7,291 nucleotides of DNA, taken from Flavobacteriaceae bacterium (lineage in GTDB: Bacteria > Bacteroidota > Bacteroidia > Flavobacteriales > Flavobacteriaceae). The translations under genes were made by a program, and so were the position numbers. How positions within the stretch are numbered: the first letter of the stretch is position 1; each line of letters opens with the position of its first letter. Below the pieces are notes generated by a model. That model saw only the letters and a list, made by a program, of their open reading frames with translations, did no database searches and was not told the origin of the DNA. The stretch is from contig JAGLDM010000088.1 of the NCBI GenBank assembly GCA_023145595.1, positions 1 through 7,291 on the forward strand. Reading direction: 5' to 3'. Shown piece by piece: positions 1 through 5,765 of this stretch.

Positions 1-156
1 CTCCCACCATCTGAACAACCGGTTCATTTTCACAACGGGGCATATCGAAATAATTCTAATGGTGCCGGTATGGGAGAAGAGGCTCCATATATCTGGTTGT
101 TACCATATTGGATGGGTAGATATGCAAATGCTATTAGTGCGCCAATAATTAATTAA
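1..156 (+). CDS. C-terminal end of an unrecognised protein (5' end outside window)
   Basis: The frame starting at base 1 is open for 51 codons and closes with TAA at 154-156. Its start lies upstream of the window. The visible tail is rich in aromatic residues and glycine, with the stretch EEAPYIWLLPYWMGRY followed by a short ending ANAISAPIIN. A tail of the type LLPYWMGRY feels familiar from secreted carbohydrate-active or hypothetical proteins of Bacteroidota, but I cannot assign it to a family and give no function. It is on the same strand as nagB and ends 60 bp before it, so it may belong to the same transcription unit. The codon use and base composition resemble the rest of the window, which supports real coding sequence. 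Confidence 0.7.
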   Translation, partial: LPPSEQPVHFHNGAYRNNSNGAGMGEEAPYIWLLPYWMGRYANAISAPIIN

Positions 157-216
157 GAAAAGTAAACCTAAATAGATTAATCGTTTTTGAGTAAAAAACA
201 ATAAAATTTAAAAAAA

Positions 217-1026
217 GTGAGAGTATTAATTCATAAAAATTCAAAAAATCTTAGTGTGTGGTTGGCACATTATGTAGTGCGAAAAATAAATAAATTTCAA
301 CCTACAAAGGAGAAGCCTTTTGTGTTGGGTTTACCAACAGGTTCTTCGCCATTAGGAGTTTATAAAGAGATTATTAAATTACATAATGAGGGTAAAGTAA
401 CGTTTAAGAACGTGGTTACTTTTAATATGGATGAGTATATCGGAATTCCAGAAGATCATCCAGAGAGTTATCATTACTTTATGAATTTTAATTTCTTTAA
501 TCATATTGATATTCCGAAAGAAAATATAAATATTCTGAACGGAAATGCAGAAGATTTAAAGCAAGAATGTGCTGATTTTGAAGCCAAGATCAAAAGTTTA
601 GGAGGTGTTAAACTCTTTATGGGTGGAATTGGAATTGATGGCCATATAGCATTTAATGAGCCAGGCTCTTCACTGTCTTCACGCACACGAATAAAAACAT
701 TAACCCAAGACACAATTATTGCAAACGCTCGTTTTTTTGATAATGATGTAAATAAGGTTCCGAAAACGGCATTGACGGTAGGAGTTGGAACTGTAATGGA
801 TGCTAAAGAATTGATAATTATTATTACAGGTCATCAAAAAGCAAGAGCCTTGAAGGAAGTGGTTGAAGAAGGAGTAAATCATATGTGGACAGTTTCTATG
901 CTGCAATTACACGAACACGGAACGATTTGTTGCGATGAAAGTGCTACCATGGAATTAAAAGTAGGTACAGCAAAATATTTTAATGAAATAGAATCTGGGG
1001 CTGTAAATCAATTGCCTAAAGTGTAA
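217..1026 (+). CDS. nagB: Glucosamine-6-phosphate deaminase NagB
   Basis: Cytoplasmic enzyme converting glucosamine-6-phosphate to fructose-6-phosphate and ammonia, the step that sends amino sugars into glycolysis. The 269-residue protein aligns without gaps for most of its length with E. coli NagB (266 aa), so the numbering is the same. The general base Asp72 (FNMDEY), the triad Asp141/His143/Glu148 (DGHIAFNEP) and the phosphate loop region (LGLPTGSSP, 37-45) are present. The allosteric GlcNAc-6-phosphate site residues of the E. coli enzyme, Ser151, Ser152, Arg158, Lys160 and Tyr254, are also all present, so activation by GlcNAc-6-P is likely. The residue before Asp141 is Ile where E. coli has Asn. 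The start is GTG at 217: an in-frame TAA at 202-204 leaves no upstream start, and the protein begins exactly where the family begins (MRVLI). No Shine-Dalgarno is visible, only an A-rich leader. The PHP gene follows after 55 bp. Confidence 0.97.
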   Translation: MRVLIHKNSKNLSVWLAHYVVRKINKFQPTKEKPFVLGLPTGSSPLGVYKEIIKLHNEGKVTFKNVVTFNMDEYIGIPEDHPESYHYFMNFNFFNHIDIPKENINILNGNAEDLKQECADFEAKIKSLGGVKLFMGGIGIDGHIAFNEPGSSLSSRTRIKTLTQDTIIANARFFDNDVNKVPKTALTVGVGTVMDAKELIIIITGHQKARALKEVVEEGVNHMWTVSMLQLHEHGTICCDESATMELKVGTAKYFNEIESGAVNQLPKV

Positions 1027-1046
1027 TAGACCTCTATCATTTGAAT

Positions 1047-1082
1047 AACAAACAATTAAACAAACAATTAAAAAAACAATTA
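1047..1082 (+). repeat. Three 12-bp tandem repeats in the PHP gene leader
   Basis: Two exact copies of AACAAACAATTA (1047-1058, 1059-1070) are followed by a third with one change, AAAAAACAATTA (1071-1082). The last base of the third copy is the A of the PHP gene start codon. The repeat occupies the ribosome-binding region of a gene without a Shine-Dalgarno site, so changes in copy number would alter the A-rich leader length and possibly translation. The unit is a multiple of three bases. Confidence 0.9.
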
Positions 1083-2515
1083 TGAAGTTTAAAATTAAAA
1101 AATACCCTGCTGCTATTTTTGTTGGTGCAATTGCCATTTTGGCATTTATATTTCCTTATCAGATTTATATACAGGATGCAATTTCTTTAGAGAACGCAGA
1201 AGAATTCGGAATTCAAATTTCTAATTGGCGAATTTTATTTGAGCCAATTTTAGGTTTACTAACTTTTTTTAATAGATCACTCTATGCCATAGAAGAGTTG
1301 ATTATATTGTTGTTTTGGATATTAGGACTCTATTTTTCATTTACAATCATTCGTTTATTTACTGCTAAAGTTGATTTCAATAAAAAGAAGTTTATAATTG
1401 CACAATTGGTAAAACTGCCATTGATTGTTGTGATTTATTTTTCAATATTTGTTAGTGTTATTTTTTTAGAATTACCAAACAATACAATTGTAAATAATTC
1501 TGAAACGTCTGTACTAGTTACAACACATTCACATACAGATTTTAGCCATGATGGTTTAATTTCTCAAAAGGGACTATGGGAATGGCATAAAAGAAATAAT
1601 TTTGATGCTTTTTTTATAACCGATCATAACAATCATGCCAAAACTCATGAATTAGTAGAAAAACAACGCCATCAAAAATTTCCGCAAGAACCATTAATTA
1701 TGGCCGGAGAAGAATTTTCGGGAACAAATCACATGAGTCTATTGGGAATTAAAAATAAATTTGTGACAAAAGGCTTGAGTGATAAAGAAGCGATTGACAC
1801 GACTCATTTTTATAAAGGCGTAGTGATTATTAATCATTGGTTTGACGGGAAGGGAAAACATTCTTTAGACTATTATAAGGATTTGGGTGTTGAAGGATTT
1901 GAAATAGAGAATACAGCAATGGAATTGTATTATGATCGGTCAATTTATAAGGAAATAAAAAACTTCTGTGGTGTCAATAAATCGATTATGGTAGGCGGAT
2001 TGGATTTTCATGGTTATGGGCGGTCGTGTTCTATATGGAATGCCTTTGATATCCCAAATTGGAAACAGTTAAATTCAGAAAAAAAAGAAGAAGCGATTAT
2101 AAAAATCATTAGGGATAGAGATCAAGAAAAACTAAAGGTGTTGATGTATAAAGATCGTCCGTATTATACTCAAGATAATTTGATGTTTAGTCCGCTAAGA
2201 ACACTTTTCTATTATTTTAGAACATTAAATTTACTTCAAGTTATTTCTTGGGCAGTTTGGTTGCTTGTGTTTAGTTTTATCAGTAAAAAAACTAAGGGTA
2301 AAAAAGAGATGTTTATTGTTTTGTCTAGTTTTATTGGCGTAGTGTTTTTGTTTTTACTAGGTGCTGAATACAATTCAAGAATTGCAGGAGTTAAGGGTTA
2401 TACCAAAATGTATGAAGAATATGGCACGTTGTTGTTTTACGTCGGCTCAGCCTTTTTAGTTTATACGTTATTAGTAGCGTATTTTAGATTTGTAAAACCA
2501 AAAATTAAGCGTTAA
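1082..2515 (+). CDS. Six-helix membrane protein with a periplasm-facing PHP phosphoesterase domain
   Basis: A 477-residue protein. Hydrophobic segments lie near 8-28, 72-93 and 107-129, then a soluble domain of about 139-380, then segments near 385-400, 410-427 and 447-468. The soluble domain has the ordered metal-binding motifs of the PHP (polymerase and histidinol phosphatase) family: HSHTDFSHDG (His149, His151), ITDHNN (Asp181, His182), GEEFS (Glu210), His217, INHW (His252) and GLDFH (Asp308, His310). PHP enzymes are metal-dependent phosphoesterases; the substrate here is unknown. Lys/Arg-rich ends and loops (2-8, 100-103, 401-408, 469-477) would be cytoplasmic by the positive-inside rule, which places the PHP domain in the periplasm. 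That is unusual, since most PHP proteins are cytoplasmic. The ATG at 1082 is the first possible after an in-frame stop at 1046. The stop codon overlaps the next start by one base (TAATG), so translation of the GH31 gene is probably coupled. Confidence 0.88.
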   Translation: MKFKIKKYPAAIFVGAIAILAFIFPYQIYIQDAISLENAEEFGIQISNWRILFEPILGLLTFFNRSLYAIEELIILLFWILGLYFSFTIIRLFTAKVDFNKKKFIIAQLVKLPLIVVIYFSIFVSVIFLELPNNTIVNNSETSVLVTTHSHTDFSHDGLISQKGLWEWHKRNNFDAFFITDHNNHAKTHELVEKQRHQKFPQEPLIMAGEEFSGTNHMSLLGIKNKFVTKGLSDKEAIDTTHFYKGVVIINHWFDGKGKHSLDYYKDLGVEGFEIENTAMELYYDRSIYKEIKNFCGVNKSIMVGGLDFHGYGRSCSIWNAFDIPNWKQLNSEKKEEAIIKIIRDRDQEKLKVLMYKDRPYYTQDNLMFSPLRTLFYYFRTLNLLQVISWAVWLLVFSFISKKTKGKKEMFIVLSSFIGVVFLFLLGAEYNSRIAGVKGYTKMYEEYGTLLFYVGSAFLVYTLLVAYFRFVKPKIKR

Positions 2516-4281
2516 TGAAAAAGAGGGTCAAGTGCATTTTTATCACTCTAGCCTTCCTTTTTATTTTGGCTTACTTTTATTGGTTATTACCATTATGGGG
2601 TCTTCCGTTTAATTCGCAGAGACTTGGAAATCCGCCTTTAACTCCGGCTTGGGCTTTAGAAAATTGGTTGTGGGAGGATGATGTAAATACGGCAGCCTAT
2701 GTTGATGAGTTGTTGGATGGTTATAAAAAACACGACATTCCTGTTCGAACTATTATAATTGATAGTCCGTGGTCTTTAAGATACAATGATTTTGAGATTG
2801 ACACTATTTTATATCCGAACCCAGAAGTATGGTTTCCGAAATTGCAAGATAAAGGGTATCGAGTTGTGTTATGGATGACTTCAATGGTGAATCAACTGAG
2901 CAACGATACTAAAATTAAGAATTCTGAGCCCTGGTTTAGTAATGCCAAAGAAAAAGGGTATTTGGTAAAGTCAGAGAAGGTAAATAAATGGTGGAAAGGT
3001 AAAGGCGGATTTTTGGATTACACCAATCCAGACGGAATGAAATGGTGGAGAGCCATGCAACAGAATGTTTTTGATCTCGGAATTGATGGTTGGAAATTAG
3101 ATGGAACTGCCACTATGTTTTGGACAAAAAAGGCTGGAATTCCATTCTTCTATAAAAACACCAATGATGGGTTAATGACGACTCGAAAATACATGGATTT
3201 ATACTATCGTGAAGAATACAAACATGGTTTAAGTCAGAATCCAGAATTTGTTACACTATCGAGATCTTTGGATCGTGGTTATCATCCTGAAGGATTTTCT
3301 CCGATTGATGCTTCGCCTGTAAATTGGGTAGGAGATCAAGAGCATAAATGGGTTACGGATGAGATGATTTCTGAAGGTGACGATGAAAAAGTAGATATAG
3401 CTCTAGAGGGAATTGAAGGTTTTGAATCGGCCATTGAAAGTATTTTGGAGAGCGCAAAACTAGGTTATAATATTATAGGGTCGGATATTGCTGGATTTTC
3501 AGGAAGAACGATTCCGCCTCGGTTATATATGCGTTGGACACAGTTTTCAACCTTTTGTGGTTTGTTTATGAATGGTGGGCACGGTGAACGAAGATTATGG
3601 GAAAGAACAGCAGAAGAATTAGAAGTAATTCGGAAGTTTTCTTGGTTGCATACCGAATTGGTTCCGTATATGTATCACTATGTTGTAACCGCACATAACG
3701 GAGGAAGAAGATTGCAAACGGTTTTAGATGAAGGTGATTATCATTATCTATTTGGAGATGATTTTTTAGTGGCTCCGATTTATGTTGATTCAAAGAATCG
3801 ATCTGTTTCATTACCAAAAGGGGAGTGGCGGTACTTTTTTGATGATACTAAATTAATTGAAGGAGAACAGAAGATAGAAAGAGAATTTTCCATGGATGAG
3901 TTCCCTGTTTTTATTAAAGAGGGGGCAATAATTCCAATGGATATTGAAAGGGATTATACTGGAATAGGAGATGAGGATTCAAAAGGATATACAACTATAT
4001 TAATATACCCAAAAGAGCAAAACAATTTCGTTTTTTACCATACAGATATGAAAGGAGAAACAAATATATCGTATGAATTAAAGAAAATTTTAAAGATAAA
4101 TGTGACAGGAGATAAGATTCCACATATATTATCAATCCATTCAGAAATCAAACCAAGTATAATTGTCTTAGACGGAATCGAACTTCAACAAATTAAAGAA
4201 TGGAATTACAATTCAGATAAACAAAAAATAAGTATCAAAACACAAAGTTATTCAGAAGGAAATTATAAAATCAATTATTAA
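2515..4281 (+). CDS. Membrane-anchored GH31 family glycosidase without the usual N-terminal beta-sandwich
   Basis: A 588-residue protein with a basic start (MKKRVK) and one hydrophobic segment (about 7-27), a signal anchor or uncleaved signal, so it probably acts in the periplasm. The GH31 barrel begins almost at once (about 44): RTIIIDSPW (79-86), WFPKLQDKGYRVVLWMTSMV, then GWKLDGT with the likely nucleophile Asp196, WVGDQ (271-275), and GSDIAGF with the likely acid/base Asp324. RLYMRWTQFSTFCGLFMNGG (336-355) and FLVAPIYV (417-424) are also typical. C-terminal beta-sandwich sequence follows to the end. Family members usually carry about 200 residues of beta-sandwich before the barrel; these are absent here with no sign of a break, so the architecture looks native. 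GH31 contains alpha-glucosidases, alpha-xylosidases, sulfoquinovosidases and others, and the sequence does not let me choose. It starts inside the stop of the PHP gene and ends 13 bp before the GDPD gene. Confidence 0.9.
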   Translation: MKKRVKCIFITLAFLFILAYFYWLLPLWGLPFNSQRLGNPPLTPAWALENWLWEDDVNTAAYVDELLDGYKKHDIPVRTIIIDSPWSLRYNDFEIDTILYPNPEVWFPKLQDKGYRVVLWMTSMVNQLSNDTKIKNSEPWFSNAKEKGYLVKSEKVNKWWKGKGGFLDYTNPDGMKWWRAMQQNVFDLGIDGWKLDGTATMFWTKKAGIPFFYKNTNDGLMTTRKYMDLYYREEYKHGLSQNPEFVTLSRSLDRGYHPEGFSPIDASPVNWVGDQEHKWVTDEMISEGDDEKVDIALEGIEGFESAIESILESAKLGYNIIGSDIAGFSGRTIPPRLYMRWTQFSTFCGLFMNGGHGERRLWERTAEELEVIRKFSWLHTELVPYMYHYVVTAHNGGRRLQTVLDEGDYHYLFGDDFLVAPIYVDSKNRSVSLPKGEWRYFFDDTKLIEGEQKIEREFSMDEFPVFIKEGAIIPMDIERDYTGIGDEDSKGYTTILIYPKEQNNFVFYHTDMKGETNISYELKKILKINVTGDKIPHILSIHSEIKPSIIVLDGIELQQIKEWNYNSDKQKISIKTQSYSEGNYKINY

Positions 4282-4326
4282 AAAAAGTCAAATTATGAAA
4301 TCAATTATTAAAAAAAGTCAAATTAT
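4261..4326 (+). repeat. 30-bp tandem duplication across the GH31/GDPD junction
   Basis: Two copies of a 30-bp unit (4261-4290 and 4291-4320) differ at one base only, A at 4267 against G at 4297, and six bases of a third copy follow (4321-4326). The first copy holds the last six codons and stop of the GH31 gene. The second holds the GDPD start codon: the single difference turns ATA (4265) into ATG (4295). Both copies encode the peptide KSIIKKSQI in the GDPD frame. Confidence 0.97.
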
Positions 4327-5185
4327 TCTAAATGTTGTAACTGTATTTACGCTGCTATTTCTTCTTTCTTGTTCAAATACAGAAACTAGTTATTATTCAG
4401 ATAGTTCAATTATACAAGCCGAATTTCATGATGCAAATTCGAAAACAGTATTGGTTGCTGCCCATAGAGGAGCGCATAATGGGAATTTTGAAAACTCCAT
4501 AGCCTCAATTAAAAAGGCGATAGAATTGGGAGTAGATATTGTAGAGTTAGATGTTAAAACAACCAAAGATGGTTATTTGATTTTAATGCACGATTCTAAA
4601 ATAGATCGTACAACCACCGGTAAGGGAAAAGTTGAAGATTTGACTTTCGCAGAAATAAGAAGTTATAAATTAACGGGTCTTTATGGTAGAGTAAGCGAAG
4701 AAACAGTTCCTACTTTTGAGGAAGCTCTGAATGCAATCAAAGGGAAAATAATGGTTGACATTGATATGAAAACAGACAATGTAAAAGGAATGATTGAAAT
4801 GGTAGAAAAAACAGGAACCAATGATGATGTTTTTTATTTTGATAATGATTATCATCAATTAGATGCTATTATAAAGTTGAATAGTTCTTCTAAGCTAATG
4901 CCAAGAGCATATTCTTATAAAATGGCAGATTCTGCTATTGTTAGATATGCGCCGCCTGTGATTCATATAGACCCTAAATTTTACACCAAAGAGGTTTCTA
5001 AATTGCTAAGAGAAAATAATTCTAGAGTTTGGATCAATTCCTTGGGTGAGACAGATGCACATATTAGATATGGAAATGGTGAAGAAGTTTTGAAAACATT
5101 AATAGGTAAAGGAGCAAATGTTATTCAGACCGATGAGCCAGAAATGCTGTTGCAATTATTGAGAATGAAAGGTTTGCATGATTAA
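4295..5185 (+). CDS. Glycerophosphodiester phosphodiesterase (GDPD) family lipoprotein
   Basis: A 296-residue protein with a basic N-terminus, a hydrophobic core (about 10-24) and a lipobox LLSC with Cys26, so it is a lipoprotein in the periplasm or outer membrane. The GDPD barrel motifs are in order: AAHRGAHNGNFENS (His57, Arg58, Glu66, Asn67), VDIVELDVKTTKDG (Glu84, Asp86), LMHDSKIDRTTTG (His99, Asp100), VPTFEEAL (138-145), VDIDMK (154-159) and the C-terminal IQTDEP. His57 and His99 are the expected catalytic pair, and Glu84 and Asp86 metal ligands. In the strand that often reads IEIK the acid is Asp157 here, a conservative change. Family members split glycerophosphodiesters to an alcohol and glycerol phosphate, but many act on other phosphodiesters. 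The adjacent glycosidases suggest a sugar-linked phosphodiester, which is inference. The start follows from the tandem repeat: the other copy has ATA at this position. Confidence 0.93.
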   Translation: MKSIIKKSQIILNVVTVFTLLFLLSCSNTETSYYSDSSIIQAEFHDANSKTVLVAAHRGAHNGNFENSIASIKKAIELGVDIVELDVKTTKDGYLILMHDSKIDRTTTGKGKVEDLTFAEIRSYKLTGLYGRVSEETVPTFEEALNAIKGKIMVDIDMKTDNVKGMIEMVEKTGTNDDVFYFDNDYHQLDAIIKLNSSSKLMPRAYSYKMADSAIVRYAPPVIHIDPKFYTKEVSKLLRENNSRVWINSLGETDAHIRYGNGEEVLKTLIGKGANVIQTDEPEMLLQLLRMKGLHD

Positions 5186-5208
5186 AAAACAGTTTAAAGG
5201 ATAATAGT

Positions 5209-5237
5209 GTCATTTCGACGGCAGGAGAAATCGCATC
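5209..5237 (+). repeat. Left arm of an inverted repeat pair
   Basis: This arm begins GTCATTTCGA and ends GAGAAATCGCATC. The reverse complement of 5681-5711 has the same two blocks, with a different middle of 6 bases here and 8 in the other arm. Directly after it, 5244-5258 forms a small hairpin, ATCAC-ACAAA-GTGAT. Repeats of this TCATTTCGA...GAGAAATC type are familiar from intergenic regions of Flavobacteriia; that recollection was not checked by search. Confidence 0.8.
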
Positions 5238-5303
5238 CAGAGAATCACACAAAGTGATACAAATACAGTTTTTCAAGAAAACCATTATTGCCAATACGGA
5301 ATT

Positions 5304-5326
5304 AAAAAAATAAGTTTAAAATGAAT
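5304..5326 (+). repeat. Direct repeat, copy 1 (resembles the GH92 gene leader)
   Basis: Seven A's followed by TAAGTTTAAAAT, one variable base and AAT. The same 23-base segment, with one difference, lies at 5735-5757 just before the GH92 start codon. Ten bases after this copy, AAACCGAC followed by a TACTT at 5345-5349 (5336 onward) resembles AAACCGAC with TTACTT in codons 5-9 of the GH92 gene (5778 onward). Here the frame from ATG 5321 stops after 13 codons. Confidence 0.8.
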
Positions 5327-5387
5327 CGAAATTTCAAACCGACCTACTTTTCGTTTCTGTAGAATTCAAGTTTTAGGAACGTATAAG

Positions 5388-5414
5388 CATCCAAAGAACG
5401 AAGTGGTCTGGATG
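5388..5414. repeat. Small hairpin CATCCA...TGGATG
   Basis: Perfect 6-bp stem (5388-5393 with 5409-5414) around a 15-base loop. The right side extended, TCTGGATG at 5407-5414, is also the exact reverse complement of CATCCAGA at 5234-5241 just inside the left inverted repeat. This suggests the region is an assembly of related palindromic pieces. Confidence 0.55.
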
Positions 5415-5465
5415 TGTTTGTAGGAAAAACGTTAGAATTCGAATAAACTAAAATAAGTCTTGATT

Positions 5466-5485
5466 CCTGCCTGCCGGCAGGTAGG
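5466..5485. repeat. GC-rich palindrome around CCTGCCGGCAGG
   Basis: A 20-base block with a perfect 12-bp palindromic core (5470-5481) and outer arms matching except for one position pair (G5469 against T5482). It is strikingly GC-rich for this genome. It looks like a dispersed intergenic palindrome of the REP type. No T-run follows on either strand, so I do not call it a terminator. Confidence 0.7.
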
Positions 5486-5497
5486 TTTGGAGCCCTG

Positions 5498-5517
5498 CCC
5501 TGAGCATAGTCGAAGGG
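5498..5517. repeat. REP-like block CCCTGAGC...GAAGGG
   Basis: The 20-base block CCCTGAGCATAGTCGAAGGG pairs imperfectly with itself (CCCT with AGGG, then mismatched). Its reverse complement, CCCTTCGACTATGCTCAGGG, is of a kind I recall as a widespread dispersed intergenic repeat in Bacteroidota. It lies 12 bp after the CCTGCCGGCAGG palindrome, so the two may be parts of one element. Confidence 0.6.
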
Positions 5518-5541
5518 TTTATCAAGAAAAAGTTAAGATAA

Positions 5542-5652
5542 ATTGAATTTAAAAAAGGTGCTAACTGGTTAAAAGAAAGAGGTATAAATATTATAAACAA
5601 TGGGAGTGTTGGTGAAGTTGTTATGGAAGTGATACAGCTAAAGAGTTATTAA
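5542..5652 (+). pseudogene. Possible 36-codon gene fragment
   Basis: Between an in-frame TAA (5539-5541) and TAA at 5650-5652, the frame reads like real protein sequence: KKGANWLKERGINIINNGS, then a hydrophobic VGEVVMEVIQLK stretch. It has no start codon near its beginning (the only Met is at 5623), and it ends shortly before the right inverted repeat arm. The balanced residue mix differs from the Lys/Asn/Ile-rich noise expected of AT-rich non-coding DNA. I cannot name the parent family. It may be a fossil C-terminus or chance. Confidence 0.3.
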
Positions 5653-5665
5653 GAGTCAACATTTT

Positions 5666-5678
5666 ATGAATGATTCAT
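5666..5678. promoter_or_regulatory. 13-bp perfect palindrome ATGAATGATTCAT
   Basis: Two 6-base arms around a central G, 87 bp upstream of the GH92 start. Its size and position fit an operator or a small hairpin, but nothing else supports a regulatory role and such palindromes occur by chance in AT-rich DNA. Confidence 0.25.
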
Positions 5679-5680
5679 TA

Positions 5681-5711
5681 GATGCGATTTCTCACTTAGG
5701 TTCGAAATGAC
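5681..5711 (-). repeat. Right arm of the inverted repeat pair
   Basis: The reverse complement of this arm begins GTCATTTCGA and ends GAGAAATCGCATC, as does the left arm at 5209-5237. From outer edge to outer edge the pair spans about 500 bp (5209-5711), the size of a small non-autonomous element. No transposase gene or clear target-site duplication is seen. Confidence 0.8.
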
Positions 5712-5734
5712 TCCATTAAATTAAGAGCGAATTC

Positions 5735-5757
5735 AAAAAAATAAGTTTAAAATAAAT
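5735..5757 (+). repeat. Direct repeat, copy 2 (GH92 gene leader)
   Basis: Seven A's followed by TAAGTTTAAAATAAAT, ending 8 bases before the GH92 start codon. Copy 1 lies 431 bp upstream at 5304-5326. This copy supplies the A-rich leader of a gene that has no Shine-Dalgarno site. Confidence 0.8.
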
Positions 5758-5765
5758 ACCACAAT

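Larger units (their letters stand above)
5186..5765. other. 580-bp gap without an intact gene, built of degenerate repeats
   Basis: No frame here gives a convincing intact protein. The stretch holds an inverted repeat pair (5209-5237 and 5681-5711), small hairpins, two GC-rich palindromic blocks, a possible 36-codon gene fragment, and a copy of the leader of the next gene. The GC-rich palindromes stand out from the AT-rich surroundings. The gap separates the nagB-to-GDPD block from the GH92 gene, which therefore probably has its own promoter. I see no clear rho-independent terminator after the GDPD gene. Confidence 0.75.

Noticed and set aside
157..216. Promoter for nagB in the 60-bp gap
   Set aside because: The gap has AT-rich runs such as CGTTTTTGAG, but no matching pair of -33 and -7 elements with proper spacing. 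Co-transcription with the upstream gene is equally possible.
3096..3106. GH31 as a confident sulfoquinovosidase on the basis of WVGDQ near the active site
   Set aside because: The GDQ-like segment occurs in a region that varies across GH31, and I cannot align the sulfonate-binding residues with confidence, so substrate is left open.
5321..5362. ATG at 5321 as the start of a small gene
   Set aside because: The frame stops after 13 codons (TAG at 5360-5362). Its resemblance to the GH92 start suits a vestige better than a functional leader peptide.
5466..5485. GC-rich palindrome as a rho-independent terminator for the upstream operon
   Set aside because: No T-run follows on either strand, and it lies about 280 bp after the GDPD stop. 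A dispersed palindromic repeat explains it better.
5697..5704. TAGGTTCG as a Bacteroidota -7 promoter element (TAnnTTTG) for the GH92 gene
   Set aside because: It has one mismatch, no convincing -33 partner upstream, and lies within the right inverted repeat arm.
5186..5765. CRISPR array, tRNA or other structured RNA in the gap
   Set aside because: The repeats are not evenly spaced with unique spacers, and no tRNA cloverleaf or known RNA motif could be traced by eye.
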